A stretch of DNA of 64,000 bases from Cristatella mucedo (GCA_009760855.2 WPIO01000036.1:297001-361000); one strand, 5' to 3'; shown: positions 24,574 through 35,275, numbered from the stretch's first letter. Notes: generated from the sequence alone by a model not told the origin. Translations and numbers: made by a program.

Positions 24574-24915
24574 GTATAAACTGTGAAATGAAGCGAAAAA
24601 AGCGCAGAGCCCTGAGGTACCCCATACTTCAGTGGTTCCTCGGGTGATCGTTTTCCGTTCACATCAATACTTTGGAACATGACACCCAGATTGGGTGCAG
24701 CTGGTAAAGGAGATATATTGACCGAGCTCATTTTAAGGGTTATATTTCCAAAACTCTGAGTAACGCCTTGTTCGCACACGATTAGTAAGTCGGTTTGATC
24801 TTCCTTCAATTTGATAAAGTTTGTCGCCATCCTAGAGCAAAAGTCAGCAATAAACGCAGTTAGAGAATTGAGAGAGTTTGCGGTGCTTCATGACACGGAG
24901 TGACCAAAGCACGGG
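23346..24915 (-). mobile_element. L2-A, older and internally rearranged
   Basis: From the left (3') end: an eroded tail at 23346-23410, UTR, KAWNSL-type remnants near 23690, and VREFLTSCLDFCNLLLAGLL at about 24060-24000. Further up are an LGV..QSDLS-type remnant at about 24190 and LADAIAKHNLGFHLNANDTQ at about 24475-24420, where the catalytic YADD reads NAND. A (GA)n tract then splits the frame (24478-24574). Beyond it YGVPQGSALF is joined directly to an upstream-facing MATNFIKLKEDQTDLL ... LGVMFQS block, an order not found in the intact protein. Confidence 0.75.
24478..24574. repeat. (GA)n grown inside an L2-A RT frame
   Basis: In the related copy at 39.4 kb the same place reads CTTTCCCTCTTGCTGATG. 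Here the CCCTCT core has expanded to about 95 bases of CT on the minus strand. The reading frame stays open across it as Ser-Leu repeats (minus-strand frame 24830-24459). Confidence 0.85.
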
Positions 24916-25138
24916 CGGGTGCAGCTGAGACGCTAGTATTCAGCAGCACTCGTGAATTACTTTGACTCGTGAATGACTTCTCCTTTGATTCTATATACAA
25001 ACTTTAAAAAAATATATGCGTGCCTATTTTCCTAGTACCATGTAGGTTGACTCATGAAGACTCTTTCTCCGTAGGTTACTCAGTCAGTACGTCAGAGAGA
25101 ATAACCGGACGCTGCGGCCATAAATGCCCACAGCCCAT

Positions 25139-25168
25139 CGGATTTCGCCGCCCGGGCGGCGAAATCCG
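25139..25168. repeat. Perfect loopless palindrome, 30 bp
   Basis: CGGATTTCGCCGCCC is followed at once by its exact reverse complement. It immediately precedes a minisatellite whose unit also contains GGAAATC. Confidence 0.95.
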
Positions 25169-25172
25169 GGAG

Positions 25173-25330
25173 CAAGAAAACTGGAAGCAGGAAAACTGGA
25201 TGCAGGAAATCTGGAAGGAGGAAATCTGAAAGGAGGAAATCTGAAAAGAGGAAATCTGGAAGGAGGAAATCTGGAAGGAGGAAATCTGGAAGGAGGAAAT
25301 CTGGAAGGAGGAAATCTGGAAGGAGGGGAA
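25173..25330. repeat. 15-bp minisatellite
   Basis: About ten units of CTGGAAGGAGGAAAT with variants (CTGAAAGGAGGAAAT, CTGGATGCAGGAAAT). The period is a multiple of three, so open frames run through it on both strands (for example Leu-Glu-Gly-Gly-Asn repeats). There is no unique spacer, so it is not CRISPR. Confidence 0.95.
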
Positions 25331-25374
25331 GCTTGGCGACTCCTGCATCCGCGGACCTCCAAGGCGTGGGTTAG

Positions 25375-25595
<221 letters not shown>

Positions 25596-25629
25596 TTCCG
25601 AAATTATGGGATGCGTAAGAACCTCAGCT

Positions 25630-26746
25630 TGTCAAACCTTTATTAGACAGGGACAATTCCTAACGGCTCACTGACAACGATAGTCCTTAAGCCGCGACCG
25701 GGTAGTGGGGCGCCTACCTGCACAGGTCGCCGCCGCAACGCTACTCGCGAGTCACGCGAGAGGGTCATTCGTCCCACCGTTCCGGCGGCACGTTCGTCTC
25801 ACTCTGGGAGCCAGTGCGAAATTGCGGGCTGGCGCAGCCTGCAATTTTGCGTTCGCGCGCAGCCGGCGACGTGGACGACGTCGCGGCGCCGCGCGGCCGC
25901 CGCCGCGACGACCACTGAGCCACCGCGACCGGGCCGAGGCCACTTTGCCGAAGGCAGGCGGAATGGAATGCTCGCTCAGCGCGCCGACGGTTCGCAAAAA
26001 AGAATCGAGAAGGGGAAGCTAAATCATCTTCTCGCGCGTGCACCCGGCGCACGCACAGCGCTTCGTGCTTAGGCGGCGCGGCAGCTGTCTAACCGGGTTA
26101 ATCCGACTCGCCCGATGCCAAGAGGGCGAGTTCTCGGAAAAACGATACGCCCAGCCAAAGCTGCAGCCGGCACGGCGGCGGCAGTCACGTCGGCCGGCGC
26201 CAATAGGAATGCGCGCGACTGCTGGTGCTTACCGTGGCTGCGCGCCCCGGCGTTCTTTCGTAGCTAAGCAGGCGGAAGTCAGTCGGGCAAGCGGAAGTTG
26301 ACCGACTCTCACGCCGTCCGCCGCCGCTGGCGTGGTCCGGACTCGCAGAGCAGGACTCGGTCGCGCATGCGCGCTGCTTATCCGCTGCCGCCGGCGGCGC
26401 CTTCGCCATTCCAGACTGACTCCAACCGAAAGGGCAGCCCGAGCCGGGCTTGTCTGGGCGTGGCCGTGAAGCGTTACGATACACCGCGACGCACCGGGTC
26501 GCTCCGTGACGCGGCGAGGCAATAGCGACGCTTGGAGCTGGAGCCCGTGATTTGGACTTTTGCGTTTCGCCTGCGAATTGTTGTACATGTTTTACTTGCG
26601 ATTATCTGGATGGCAGTTTTTAGAAACAGTTCACTACGCGATGCCTGAAAAAAATTTTGTGAATCGCGGGTCCCCAGGGAGGGTTCGCGACGGAAATAAA
26701 AACTAAAACACGGACGGGCAGCGCTCGTAAGTGACTCAACCGCCAC
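25630..26746. other. GC-rich block, unassigned
   Basis: CpG-rich DNA with long open frames in all directions, as expected from the low stop-codon frequency. None contains a recognised domain. Fold-backs include 25879-25910 (10-bp arms, 12-base loop) and 25816-25850 (16-bp arms with two mismatches). It could be a CpG-island-like promoter region of a gene outside the evidence, but I cannot show that. Confidence 0.4.
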
Positions 26747-27345
26747 GCCAAGCATCGTAGCGCTTGCTTTTTCGGATTCTAACAGTTTACCAAGACTGCA
26801 CTGGCTACCAGTCAAGCAACGGATTGACTTCAAGGTTTTGTCGCTCACTTTTAGGTCACTTCATTCTTTGGCTCCAGCCTATCTCTCAGATGTACTCCCC
26901 CACCAGGCCAAACATCGTACCGCCCGCTTTTCGGAATCCAACAGTCTAGAAATACCTCGTACAAACCTCATATCCTTTGGCGACCGTCCATATAGCTCGT
27001 ATTCTCCCAAAGCCTGGAACTCAATCCCGACTTTCGTTGCGAAACATCCCCTGATTGACCACATTTAAAAAGAACTTAAATACGCATCTATTTAGGACGG
27101 CATTTAGTGGGTTCCTGTGATTTGACCTTCGTGTGCTTATGCGTGCTGACACTGTGCATGCTGCCACTAACCACAATCGCATGCTGACCCTGTGAATGTC
27201 ACCCCTAACCATGTTATTCATGTTGTATATCGAGCGTGATATTACTTACGATTCAATCACGTTTTCCTTTGCAGCAATTGTAAAGCACCTAGAAAGAGAT
27301 AGAGGTCTCTGAGGGCACTTTTTCAAGTTTATTGTTGTCATTATT
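26747..27345 (+). mobile_element. L2-A, 5'-truncated, with out-of-order start
   Basis: From 26795 the order is normal: LHWLPVKQRIDF-type codons, LTFRSLHSLAPAYLSDVLP, SESNSLEIPRTNLISFGD, UTR and hairpin ending near ATTGTTGTCATTATT. The first 46 bases (26747-26792, CCAAGCATCGTAGCGC ... CAGTTTACCAA) duplicate sequence that belongs about 150 bases further downstream. One base is deleted near 27045, ending the frame early. Confidence 0.85.
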
Positions 27346-28424
27346 AACTCTCAGCAGTTCAACTCCCAACCCTCGGGCCATTTCTCCTTAAAAAAGTCAA
27401 CCCGCATTTTAGGAACGAAGCAGCCAATTATTTGCGGACGGTCGCTTGGGCGGGGCTTATTCTTCCGCAGCTTCGAATTTCAGCGGCCATCGTGCGCACG
27501 CGGCTTTTCACTTAGGGGCCCCGTGCTGTGCGTCCACGGCGCGACGACGGACATCGTGAGCACGCGATGCCGGCGTCACGGGCGAAACTCGTGAGAGCTG
27601 CGGCTTGAGATTTAGTCCCTGCGAAATCCCTCCGCGAAAGCCTGGAGCTAATGGTGGTGGCTACCGAGCGGTCGGGGGCCGCATCGCAGGGCGGCTGTAA
27701 TTTTACCGGACTGCTGCGTACCTTCGGCGGCGCGGAGTAAATTTTTCGGAAGTTCGTGTAATCCGCCGTCAGAGAGGATGAAACGATGGTGCGCTCTGGG
27801 GTGCGCATGACGAGCCAGCTGTTGAGGAGAGCTACCGCCGTATTCCGTGGCAGTGATGCTATTTTTAGACGAGCTAATAAAAGTCTTTTTAGCAGGCCTA
27901 AGAGTGCTGCCCAGGGGGGGGGGCGGTTTCCGCTCAAAATGGCCGCATGGCGGTTTAGTTTTAGACCCGTCTAAATGTAGATATCCGCTGGGAGGTGAGT
28001 CTCGGACGTGCACCTTCCCTCCCCGCCCCTACGAAAGCGAGGCACACTCGCCACTCTCTTTTTGGGAGGGCTAAAGAGCCTTGTGGAGCTTGGCTCCTTC
28101 GGCGGCCATCTGCTTCGAGGGATTGTCCTACAGAGGGCAATCCATTTTTAGAGAGAGACGGAGGCTAACAATGAGCCTTTCTTTCAAGCGCGACTTCGAG
28201 GCGTCGTTTCAGGCATTCCAAACGAGAGAGTACCGAGAGCAAGTTGCAGATAGGACTTTGGAAAGGCGTGCCGGAAACGCTCTTGGTCGCGGCCGACGGC
28301 TTCGCTGTCTCCGAAATTGAATGGTGCACCGACTTCCTCATCTGGGCCCGAGAACGCCTTCCGTTCGGCGCGCTTTCCGCGGACGGACGCCGGCCATTTG
28401 TCCGCAGCGGGCTGCCAAGCCCGA
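27346..28424. other. GC-rich, unassigned
   Basis: No recognisable protein. Contains a run of nine G at about 27915 and many CpG sites. Open frames are long by composition only. Confidence 0.4.
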
Positions 28425-28640
28425 TGGTGAGTAAGGTGCTTGCTCTTCACGATCTGCCGGTCGCGGGTTTGAGTCCGGCAGCAATCGGCTATCCGGTACT
28501 ATCCGGTACTATCCGGTACTATCCGGTACTATCCGGTACTATCCGGTACTATCCGGTACTATCCGGTACTATCCGGTACTATCCGGTACTATCCGCCGCC
28601 GGCGGTGGCGTTGGTAGCCGTCGAGGCTCTTCTGCCGCCA
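28425..28640 (+). mobile_element. SINE-1-related copy with internal 10-bp tandem array
   Basis: The head GATGGTGAGTAAGGTGCTTG (A box) and GTCGCGGGTTTGAGTCCGGC (B box GGTTTGAGTCC) is followed by the family GCGATC-like position. There, ten perfect copies of ATCCGGTACT (28491-28590) replace a short segment. The SINE body then resumes with GCCGGCGGTGGCGTTGGTAG, CGTCGAGGCTCTTCTGCCGC. Confidence 0.6.
28491..28595. repeat. 10-bp tandem repeat, ten perfect units
   Basis: ATCCGGTACT repeated without any mismatch, then a partial ATCCG. Perfect identity implies a very recent expansion. It lies within the SINE-like copy. Confidence 0.98.
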
Positions 28641-28688
28641 CATGAATGAGGCCGCACAACCGCTGCTTTTTCGACTCTTCAGTTGAAA

Positions 28689-28789
28689 AGCTTTCCGCTG
28701 CGATGCGATCATCGCAGCGGAAAGCTGCGGAGCCGTCTCCCTCTCTCTCTCTCTCTTGAGAGACGAGCTGGCTGCTCCGCAGCTCGTCT
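28689..28789. repeat. Two adjacent hairpins separated by (CT)n
   Basis: First: AGCTTTCCGCTGCGAT at 28689-28704 and its exact reverse complement at 28711-28726, six-base loop. Second: AGACGAGCTG at 28761-28770 and its reverse complement at 28780-28789, nine-base loop. A CT run lies between. No gene end is associated. Confidence 0.9.
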
Positions 28790-29392
28790 GGAATCGCCCG
28801 ACTGAGAATTTCCGCAAATTGGCTTTTAAAATATCAGCTCTGCAGCTTGAAAGTCAAGCGCACGGCCTACCCCAGCCATTCGCGACGGCCGTTCGCCTGC
28901 CAAGTTTACACGCAGGTATGCCTCTGCGTTGTTCTCTCGACTGACGCCGAATTGCTGCCCAGCGAACAGTTACCTTTACAAGTCGCCAAGGCTCCTTGTT
29001 AAGTACTCAGAGCCAGAGCTTGATGATTATGTCCGATAGATTTCATTAAGGTTTACAAATACGTAGGTTGGGAGCACTGTGGGCAACGGTGTGCGGGGAG
29101 AGCTTTCGTCCGGGAGTCGCTATGTGCGTGTTCGTGGCAATATTGCTATGTCCGCATAAGCCTCACTAGAGAGCAGATTGTGGTACAACGCGGCGTCCAA
29201 TGCGCTCGCAACCGACGCTCGTAGCAGCACGCTAAATGGTAAAGACGGAGCTCTGTGAGCTAAACGCTGCACGCACGCTACACACAGCGCCTAACTCGCG
29301 AATCGTGCGGCCGCCGGAACGGCGGCCGGGCGACGTCTCGGCCTCCGATTGCCGCTGCCGCGTCTAGAAGCTGTTGCTCTGAGTGTGTGTGA
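28790..29392. other. Unassigned
   Basis: No gene seen. A 9-bp-arm hairpin (CGGCCGCCG, GAA loop) sits at 29308-29328. Confidence 0.4.
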
Positions 29393-29480
<88 letters not shown>

Positions 29481-29484
29481 AGAG
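29393..29484. repeat. (GA)n microsatellite
   Basis: About 90 bases of GA with one AGG break at about 29460. Confidence 0.97.
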
Positions 29485-30551
29485 CTGCTTCGGTCAGAGT
29501 ATTAGTCTCGCTTTATTTGCCGGCCATTTGGGGCATCTAGCGGAAATCGGGTAACGGAAGCAAATGCCTCCATGCTCACAAGCCTGCTTATCGTGGCTGC
29601 TGCTTAAGCGAACTCCAGTCCAAAGACGTTTAGCCGAAGGCTCGAAGCTCATAGTCGTGGGGCAGTGCACTGTGCGCACGAAGCCCTCGGTCTCTGGCCG
29701 GCCCAGGGGTAACGCACTCGCACTTCAATGTCCAGATCGCTGGGGGAGGTCATGCACAGGTCAGCTGCACGAAAGGATTCCCTGCAGCAGGGAGTCCTTT
29801 CGCTGCAGGGAATCCTTGCGTGCAGCTGCGAGCGACGAGCGTCTTGGCTACTCTGCTTCTCCTTTGATCTCAGGCTCAGAATCAGCCGATATTTAGTCTA
29901 CGTAAATGCAAGAAATAGAGAGTAAAATGTTAACGCAGATAGATAAATAGCCTGATAGAAAGCGGAATTAAGGGCAAAGGACGCGAAGCGGCAACATGAA
30001 CGCTGCCCAATTTCGCCCGTAAGCTCGAAAGTTGGTGAAGCCCTCAGGAGAGGCATTCAATTGTGAGCTGTGCGACTAGACCGGAACAGCATGTCGCGGC
30101 AGGTGAGCCAAGGTGCAGGTGAGCCACTCGAACCTAGATGGTCGAAATGAGCTTTACATTAAAATGTCCTACCAGAACGTCTCGCTTATTACAACTCGTT
30201 AACTGTAATCTGAAGCCGACGGGTGGCAGTTCGCCTCTTCGACGACGGTGTCGGCGATGCGCCATTTCGAGCGCTACGTCTACCGGAAGTAGTATCCTCT
30301 CCGAAGACGCTCGCTACTGATCTGACCGACAGGAGCCTCTGAAGTCGTTGCTGGATACAGTGCTAGTGCTGCTACGATCGCCAGCGATCAGCCAACGTTG
30401 CCAAACCTCACGCTTTGGGAGCATCTGAAAGGCTCGAGGCTTGAGCGTCGAGTCAACAGCAGCAGTCAGCTGCTAGCTACGGGCGAGCCGCACGCAATCC
30501 AGATGGTAAGGCGAAGGTCAGGCCTACAACCGGCCGAAAAATGCTAAGAAT
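29485..30551. other. Unassigned, with a three-armed fold-back
   Basis: No gene recognised. At 29770-29817 a 15-bp unit occurs three times in alternating orientation: CGAAAGGATTCCCTG, then its reverse complement with one mismatch, then exact complement sharing with the first arm (AAGGATTCCCTGCAGC at 29773-29788 pairs with 29802-29817). Confidence 0.5.
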
Positions 30552-30717
30552 ACTAGCTGATCTAACGGCCTCTCTATGTATAGCGACGGAAGAACCTTTA
30601 CGGCTGTCACCGCCGCTTGCAGCGGCAATTCAGGATCGCCCACCGCGTGATTCGAACCCACGACCTCGGGACCGAGGTCCTATAGAGCAACCGCCTTACC
30701 CAGTGAGCCGTCGCGGC
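30552..30717 (-). mobile_element. SINE-1
   Basis: Minus-strand head GGCTCACTGGGTAAGGCGG (A box) and CGTGGGTTCGAATCACG (B box GGTTCGAATCA). Between them GGACCTCGGTCCCGAGGTC is a self-complementary arm. The body has GCCGCTGCAAGCGGCGGTGA and ends in GAGGCCGTTAGATCAGC. Open frames across it on either strand are not genes. Confidence 0.8.
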
Positions 30718-32324
30718 TCGCCTACACGGTATTCTTGCCGCTTTCTGCTATTCCTGCCGGGGCCAAGGCTTTCACGTTCAGTCGCCGGGTCAGCCAGCTC
30801 GGCTGGCTCGTGGCCCGAAGGCTGCCAGCCCGGGCTGGCAGCCTGCCTTTCAAAGCCGCCAGACGACGAGCGGGCGGCACGCATCTGTGCAGTCTGCTTC
30901 CGGCGTGCGTAAGGCCGCGTTTCAGCCGTCCGTCCGGCCTGCGCATCGCTTCAGTCTTCCTTCTTGCAGGAAGTTTACACGCTCAGGTAGCCTTCCGTCT
31001 TGCTTCCTTGTAGCTCTACCCCGGAGTGGCGGTGGTGGGAAAATCGCTTTTGTTGGCAAGGGAAGAAACGGCCCGCCAAGATGCAGCCCCCGCTTGTCGT
31101 AAGACCTAGCCAGATTGATTTATCGCCCGCCTAGTCGCCCGATTCCTGTCCGAAGAGCTTGTAGCGTCTCGCGAACTCAGGGACGCGTGGACTCACGCAT
31201 CGGCGCATCGCAAATGGCGTGGCCTACGACTGGTCGCTTGTTAGATCTTCCTCCCGTCTTAGCAAAAACACCATCGACCAGCTGAGCTCACGAGTCTGCG
31301 TTCAGTCGTCCATAAGTCTTGGACCGCCCCCCCAGTCGCGGTGACGCATGCTCCAAAGACTTTAGCAAGACGGAAGCAGGACAAAAGAAAGACGGCGCGC
31401 GAAAGCGCGGCTTCACCGGCATGCAGCTTCTCGTTCCTACACCGCCGGCCCGGAAACAGTGCCGCTGTGACTTGCCAGAGTACACCCCTCCCAGAGTATA
31501 GCCCGAGTTAAAACGCCGTAAGCTACTTTATACCCGAGGTGTAACATAGGCTCGGCCACTTTATACGGGGGGGTTTAAATAGGCTAGGTCAGACTAAACC
31601 CCTCCATGCCAGAATATACTCCTACTGAAAGGTGACGCCTAACATGATTATTTTTAACTGTAAAGGTTTTAGTTGTATTTGATTTTTCAGTGGCATTATC
31701 CAAACAGAGAACATTCGCAACCAATTTCTGCCGATATCCGATAAAAACGTGCACCGATAACTAAACAGCGGATAAATAAAGGTCAGTTTTTTAATTTGAT
31801 TAATTTAAGCACTTTTCGGCATGAGGAGGTTCGGCGACACAGCGATCCTATCAATGATTGACGCTGAGGTCATAAGAGCAGACAGCCAGAGGCCGTCCTC
31901 ACTTACCTGCTCCTCAGGTAAGCCTACATCCCTCGCCTACAGCCCTTCTGCTAACCTAGATTCTGCGCCTGCTGCTGTCAAAAGGCAAACGACTTAATGT
32001 CATCATTAGCAGCACCCGGAGCGGCGCGTCATTACAGGCTAGGGTGCCTGCATGAAGAGATTGTGGATGCAGTAAGTTCAAGAGCCTTGGTTCTACTTAG
32101 TAGAAGAACCGATCCACGATGGTCTTCCGTTTGACACACAGGACACTTACAACTCAAATTAAGCCGACAAATACGAGCTGAAGCAACAGACAAATTTTGA
32201 AACAACTTGCAGTTGCGTGGATTTAAAGACGAGCTGCTAAAATCCCGCACCAGCAGGGCAATGCAGGCGGCCGCCCTTACAACCGGAAAGTGAATGAATA
32301 GTTGAATAACGCAGTATGTGCATG
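30718..32324. other. GC-rich, unassigned
   Basis: Holds a loopless 26-bp palindrome at 30819-30844. It also holds a cluster of related short motifs at about 31470-31620 (CCAGAGTACACCCC, CCAGAGTATAGCCC, CACTTTATACGGGG, CCAGAATATACTCC) that look like diverged direct and inverted copies of one unit. No protein or RNA gene recognised. Confidence 0.4.
30819..30844. repeat. Perfect loopless palindrome, 26 bp
   Basis: AGGCTGCCAGCCC followed directly by its exact reverse complement. A weaker GCCAG/CTGGC fold-back lies 25 bases upstream. Confidence 0.95.
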
Positions 32325-32565
32325 TTCCGCCGTCTGTAACGTCGCTGAGTCCCAGTGACTAGGCGCAGCGCTACGCTGGAGAGCTTTCTACAGCGTACGC
32401 AAAGCCCGGGGACTTTCGGAGTGCACACGGTAGCTAACATTCCGTCTTATGAAACAGCTTCTAGATAAGACGAGGCAGGTGAGAGATCGGAGTAATGAGT
32501 GTCTCAAGATTAGAACCGGGTAGAGCAGAGAATGAGTTGCTAGGGCCGCCGCCGGCGCGGATTTG
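32325..32565 (-). mobile_element. L2-B 3' end remnant
   Basis: The order CCGTCTGTAACGTCGCTGAG, GGACTTTCGGAGTGCACACGG, TAGCTAACATTCCGTCTTAT matches the L2-B 3' UTR (CTCCGTCTGTTACTCC ... GCTTTCGGTACGCATT). Divergence is high; no coding frame remains. Confidence 0.55.
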
Positions 32566-33344
32566 TGAGCTATCAAGTTAAGATTCATGTGCGTGTCGCT
32601 CAAAACTATAGATATGAAGGAATGTAATTTAGCCTAGAGGGATGCAGAGAGCCATTCCCTCCCTCCCTGCGGCCAGCGGTGCCGCTACTTCCGTTCCGCT
32701 AGCGTAGAATTTCCAATCAGTACTTGTGGATTTCTCGAATCGTAGGTTGCGGTGTTGATTGAAGAGTGGCACGAGAAGCGTATGCCCGAGGTGGGAGGGG
32801 GAAGTAAGACGTAACAAAAAGCCGCTCTGCAATTACCAGGCTCGTCTAGGTGTTGGGCGTCGTTCTAGACAGCTCTGCAAGAACCGGCTCGATCCGATTA
32901 ATGCCTAGAATATTTAAATTGTGTCAGTCGAGCTTGAAAATGCAGATAAACAGCTGCCCAGGTTAGCCCACCGCAAAGGTGACTAATCATACGTCAGACT
33001 TCAAAAGAAGGAGGTCACAATACAGCCGATCAGCTCATGCTACTGCCGCTGTCTGCATCCGGCTCGATTTCTGCTACGTGAGCAGAAGGTGTTGCGTTAT
33101 AAAACTAATAATTACGATACATTTACCTAGCACACACACACGCACACACATACATATCTTAATCATTTAGACTAGCAGTTAAATCCACTGGACGGATTCT
33201 TAAGAGAAATCCTGCACAGGTAGCAAGAATTCAACCTTATTAACTGCTTCTACTACCCTGCTTGACCACAGTAATCAATCTCCTTAATTACAACAGAGTT
33301 TGAGTGGCATGAATATCGTCATCTGCACATTGCATGCTTTCGCC
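32566..33344. other. Unassigned
   Basis: A short (AC) run at about 33131-33150. Nothing else recognised. Confidence 0.35.
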
Positions 33345-34202
33345 TTCATTTATTTTAATAGCCTCGCATCCACATAATGCGTCACACAAGCTGTGACAAG
33401 GACAAAGTGTGTGATGCACGGGAAAATATATTCACTAGACCGCTCAAAGCCTAAGGACCTTTCGGTGTGTATACGGTAGCAAACAGGTATTATTTGACAC
33501 ACCACACATACAGTGAGAAGCATAGCTAAGTCAGGAGGGCAGTTGAGAAGGTGAGTAGCATGCAAGTAGCCACTCATAACGGCTGGAGAGAATGTGGCCC
33601 AGTCGGCAGCAGGAGAGATGCCTTTGCCTAAGAAATGTCGAAGCGCATTCCACAGTCTACGACTTGCAGAGTGAAAGACTCGGCCACCAACGGTATGTAA
33701 GCGTAAGAACACAACAGCTAACCCATCGGCCTATAGGGTACCTGAAGGAGGACGAACTGGTGCAGCACTTCGGCTAGGTATTAAGGAAAGAAGGCAAGCC
33801 GCTGTGAGTCCTGCAGGTCAGAGTAAGTATTTGGCTTGTTGATCTATCGGAAACCATCGCAGCTTCTTCAGCAAAGGAAACTCAACGCTGCAACTAATGG
33901 ATTTTTTATCGAATGCGCAGCCATGCTCATCATCGGCTGCTGACGAGTAACGGCGAGTTTTGGTAGCCAAGCTGAATAGGAATTCAGGTTGTACAGCTTA
34001 AACAGAACAGAGGTAGTCAACAATCTTAAGCCAAGAAATGCGTTCGACATGTCCTAATATTAAACAGGATCGAACGTAATGGCTAATTATGGAAGAGGTC
34101 TTCTTAATAAAACCTTTAAAAGTCAAGGCATCATCAATGAGGACACCACAATTCCGGGCATATGACGACGGTCGCACAAGAGCTTTGCCTATTAGAAGAA
34201 AA

Positions 34203-34355
34203 AAATATAATTCCTTTGCATAGCGCCCTAAGAGAATTCATCTCTACTCAGGCGCTTCACGTATGCCTCGGGCTCGAGCCCACGATCTCAGCCAGACCTC
34301 GGTCCCCGGGCGAGCACCTTAACCGCTGGACCAAACCAGCTCGGCGAACAGAACA
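34203..34355 (-). mobile_element. SINE-2 inserted in L2-B
   Basis: The tRNA-like head (GGTTTGGTCCAGCGGTTAAG and CGTGGGCTCGAGCCCGAGG read on the minus strand) and the L2-type tail (CTGAGTAGAGATGAATTCTC, TTAGGGCGC) are both clear. AGAA flanks it and the L2-B sequence CCTATTAGAAG/AGAACAGAG is continuous when the SINE is ignored. Confidence 0.8.
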
Positions 34356-34471
34356 GAGTTTTTTAGTCGAGCCGGTGTCTTAAGAGTAGACGATCGGTTT
34401 TATCAATACTTAGCATGTCAGAATTGACCAAAATCCACTACTAAGTGTCTGCAATGCATGCATTTAGTTTG

Positions 34472-34655
34472 CCGTGATGGCACACTAGGTAAGGTGGTTG
34501 CTTTCACGACCTCGGTCCCGAGGTCGTGGGTTCGATTCCTGCAGTGGGCGACTCTTCATCGCCACTGCAAGCGGCGGTGATAGCCGCAAAGGCTCTTCTG
34601 TCGCTATAAAAAAGAGGCTGTTTAATCAGTTAGGATTTATTTATTTATTATTTAT
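34472..34655 (+). mobile_element. SINE-1 inserted in L2-B
   Basis: A box GATGGCACACTAGGTAAGG, B box GGTTCGATTCC at about 34528-34538, body GCAAGCGGCGGTGATAGCCG and end AAAAAGAGGCTGTTTAATC. ATTTA is present at both junctions and the L2-B reading CATTTATCAG is restored if one copy plus the SINE is removed. Confidence 0.85.
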
Positions 34656-34814
34656 CAGTTACTGGAACTGATTCTAATTGTTTGAACTGCAAAAAAATCT
34701 TGAATTGTGAGTTGTCAGAATAGAATGGTTTGTCAAGCCAATGAGGTCAATTTACTTTTCCAGGAGGTTCAGTAAAAAGGGAGAGCGTCCAAATACAGAT
34801 GCAAATACAAATAC

Positions 34815-34880
34815 ATTTACAAAAAAGTTGCATGGCGCCAAAAGAGAACTAAATCTCTTGCTGGACGCAAAAAATATGCT
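34815..34880 (-). mobile_element. L2-type tail remnant
   Basis: GGCGCCAAAAGAGAACTAAA and TCTCTTGCTGGACGC keep the order of an L2 hairpin seen from the opposite strand. Too short to assign further. Confidence 0.35.
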
Positions 34881-34907
34881 TGTAAAGAAAGCTGTTAGTA
34901 GGCCAAG

Positions 34908-35275
34908 TGTTAATAATAATAATAATAATAATATTGCACTTGATAAAGCGTCCTCAGAGAACTTAATCTCTTTCTAGGCGCTTTACATTTGCTGCAAAGT
35001 GATATGCAATAGAATAGTAAGTAAAATCATGCTTGAAAAACAAACAAAATAAATAATATGGTTAGGGGTTACATGCACAGGGTCAGCATGCAAATGTGGT
35101 TAGTGGCAGCATGCACAGTGTCAGCACGCATAAGCACATCAATGACGAATCACAGGGACCCACTAAGTGCTGTCCTAAATAGGTATGTTTTTAAGTTTCT
35201 TTTAAATGTGGTCAGGTCAGGGGATGTTCTGACGCAGGTCGGGAGGGAGTTCCAGGCTTTGGGAGCATACGAGCT
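34908..35275 (-). mobile_element. L2-A 3' part
   Basis: Begins with (AAT)n and the hairpin (GATAAAGCGTCCTCAGAGAA), continues through the UTR repeats, and ends within the KAWNSLPTCVRT coding region at about 35260. It is close to the young copies. Confidence 0.9.

Larger units (their letters stand above)
33345..34790 (-). mobile_element. L2-B, older, carrying one SINE-2 and one SINE-1
   Basis: On the minus strand the 3' part reads LHTVGGRVFHSASRRLWNALR at about 33700-33640, equal to the TVGDRSFSSAGPRLWNSLP block. PDLAMLLTV is at about 33530. Upstream, a VRSCL-type block lies near 34090. Coding remnants reappear between and beyond the SINEs at 34356-34470 and 34656-34790 (the last matches the region before YADD, CCAGGAGGTTCAGTA). 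Stops are frequent. Confidence 0.75.

Noticed and set aside
28491-28595. CRISPR array
   Set aside because: It is a gapless 10-bp tandem repeat with no spacers.
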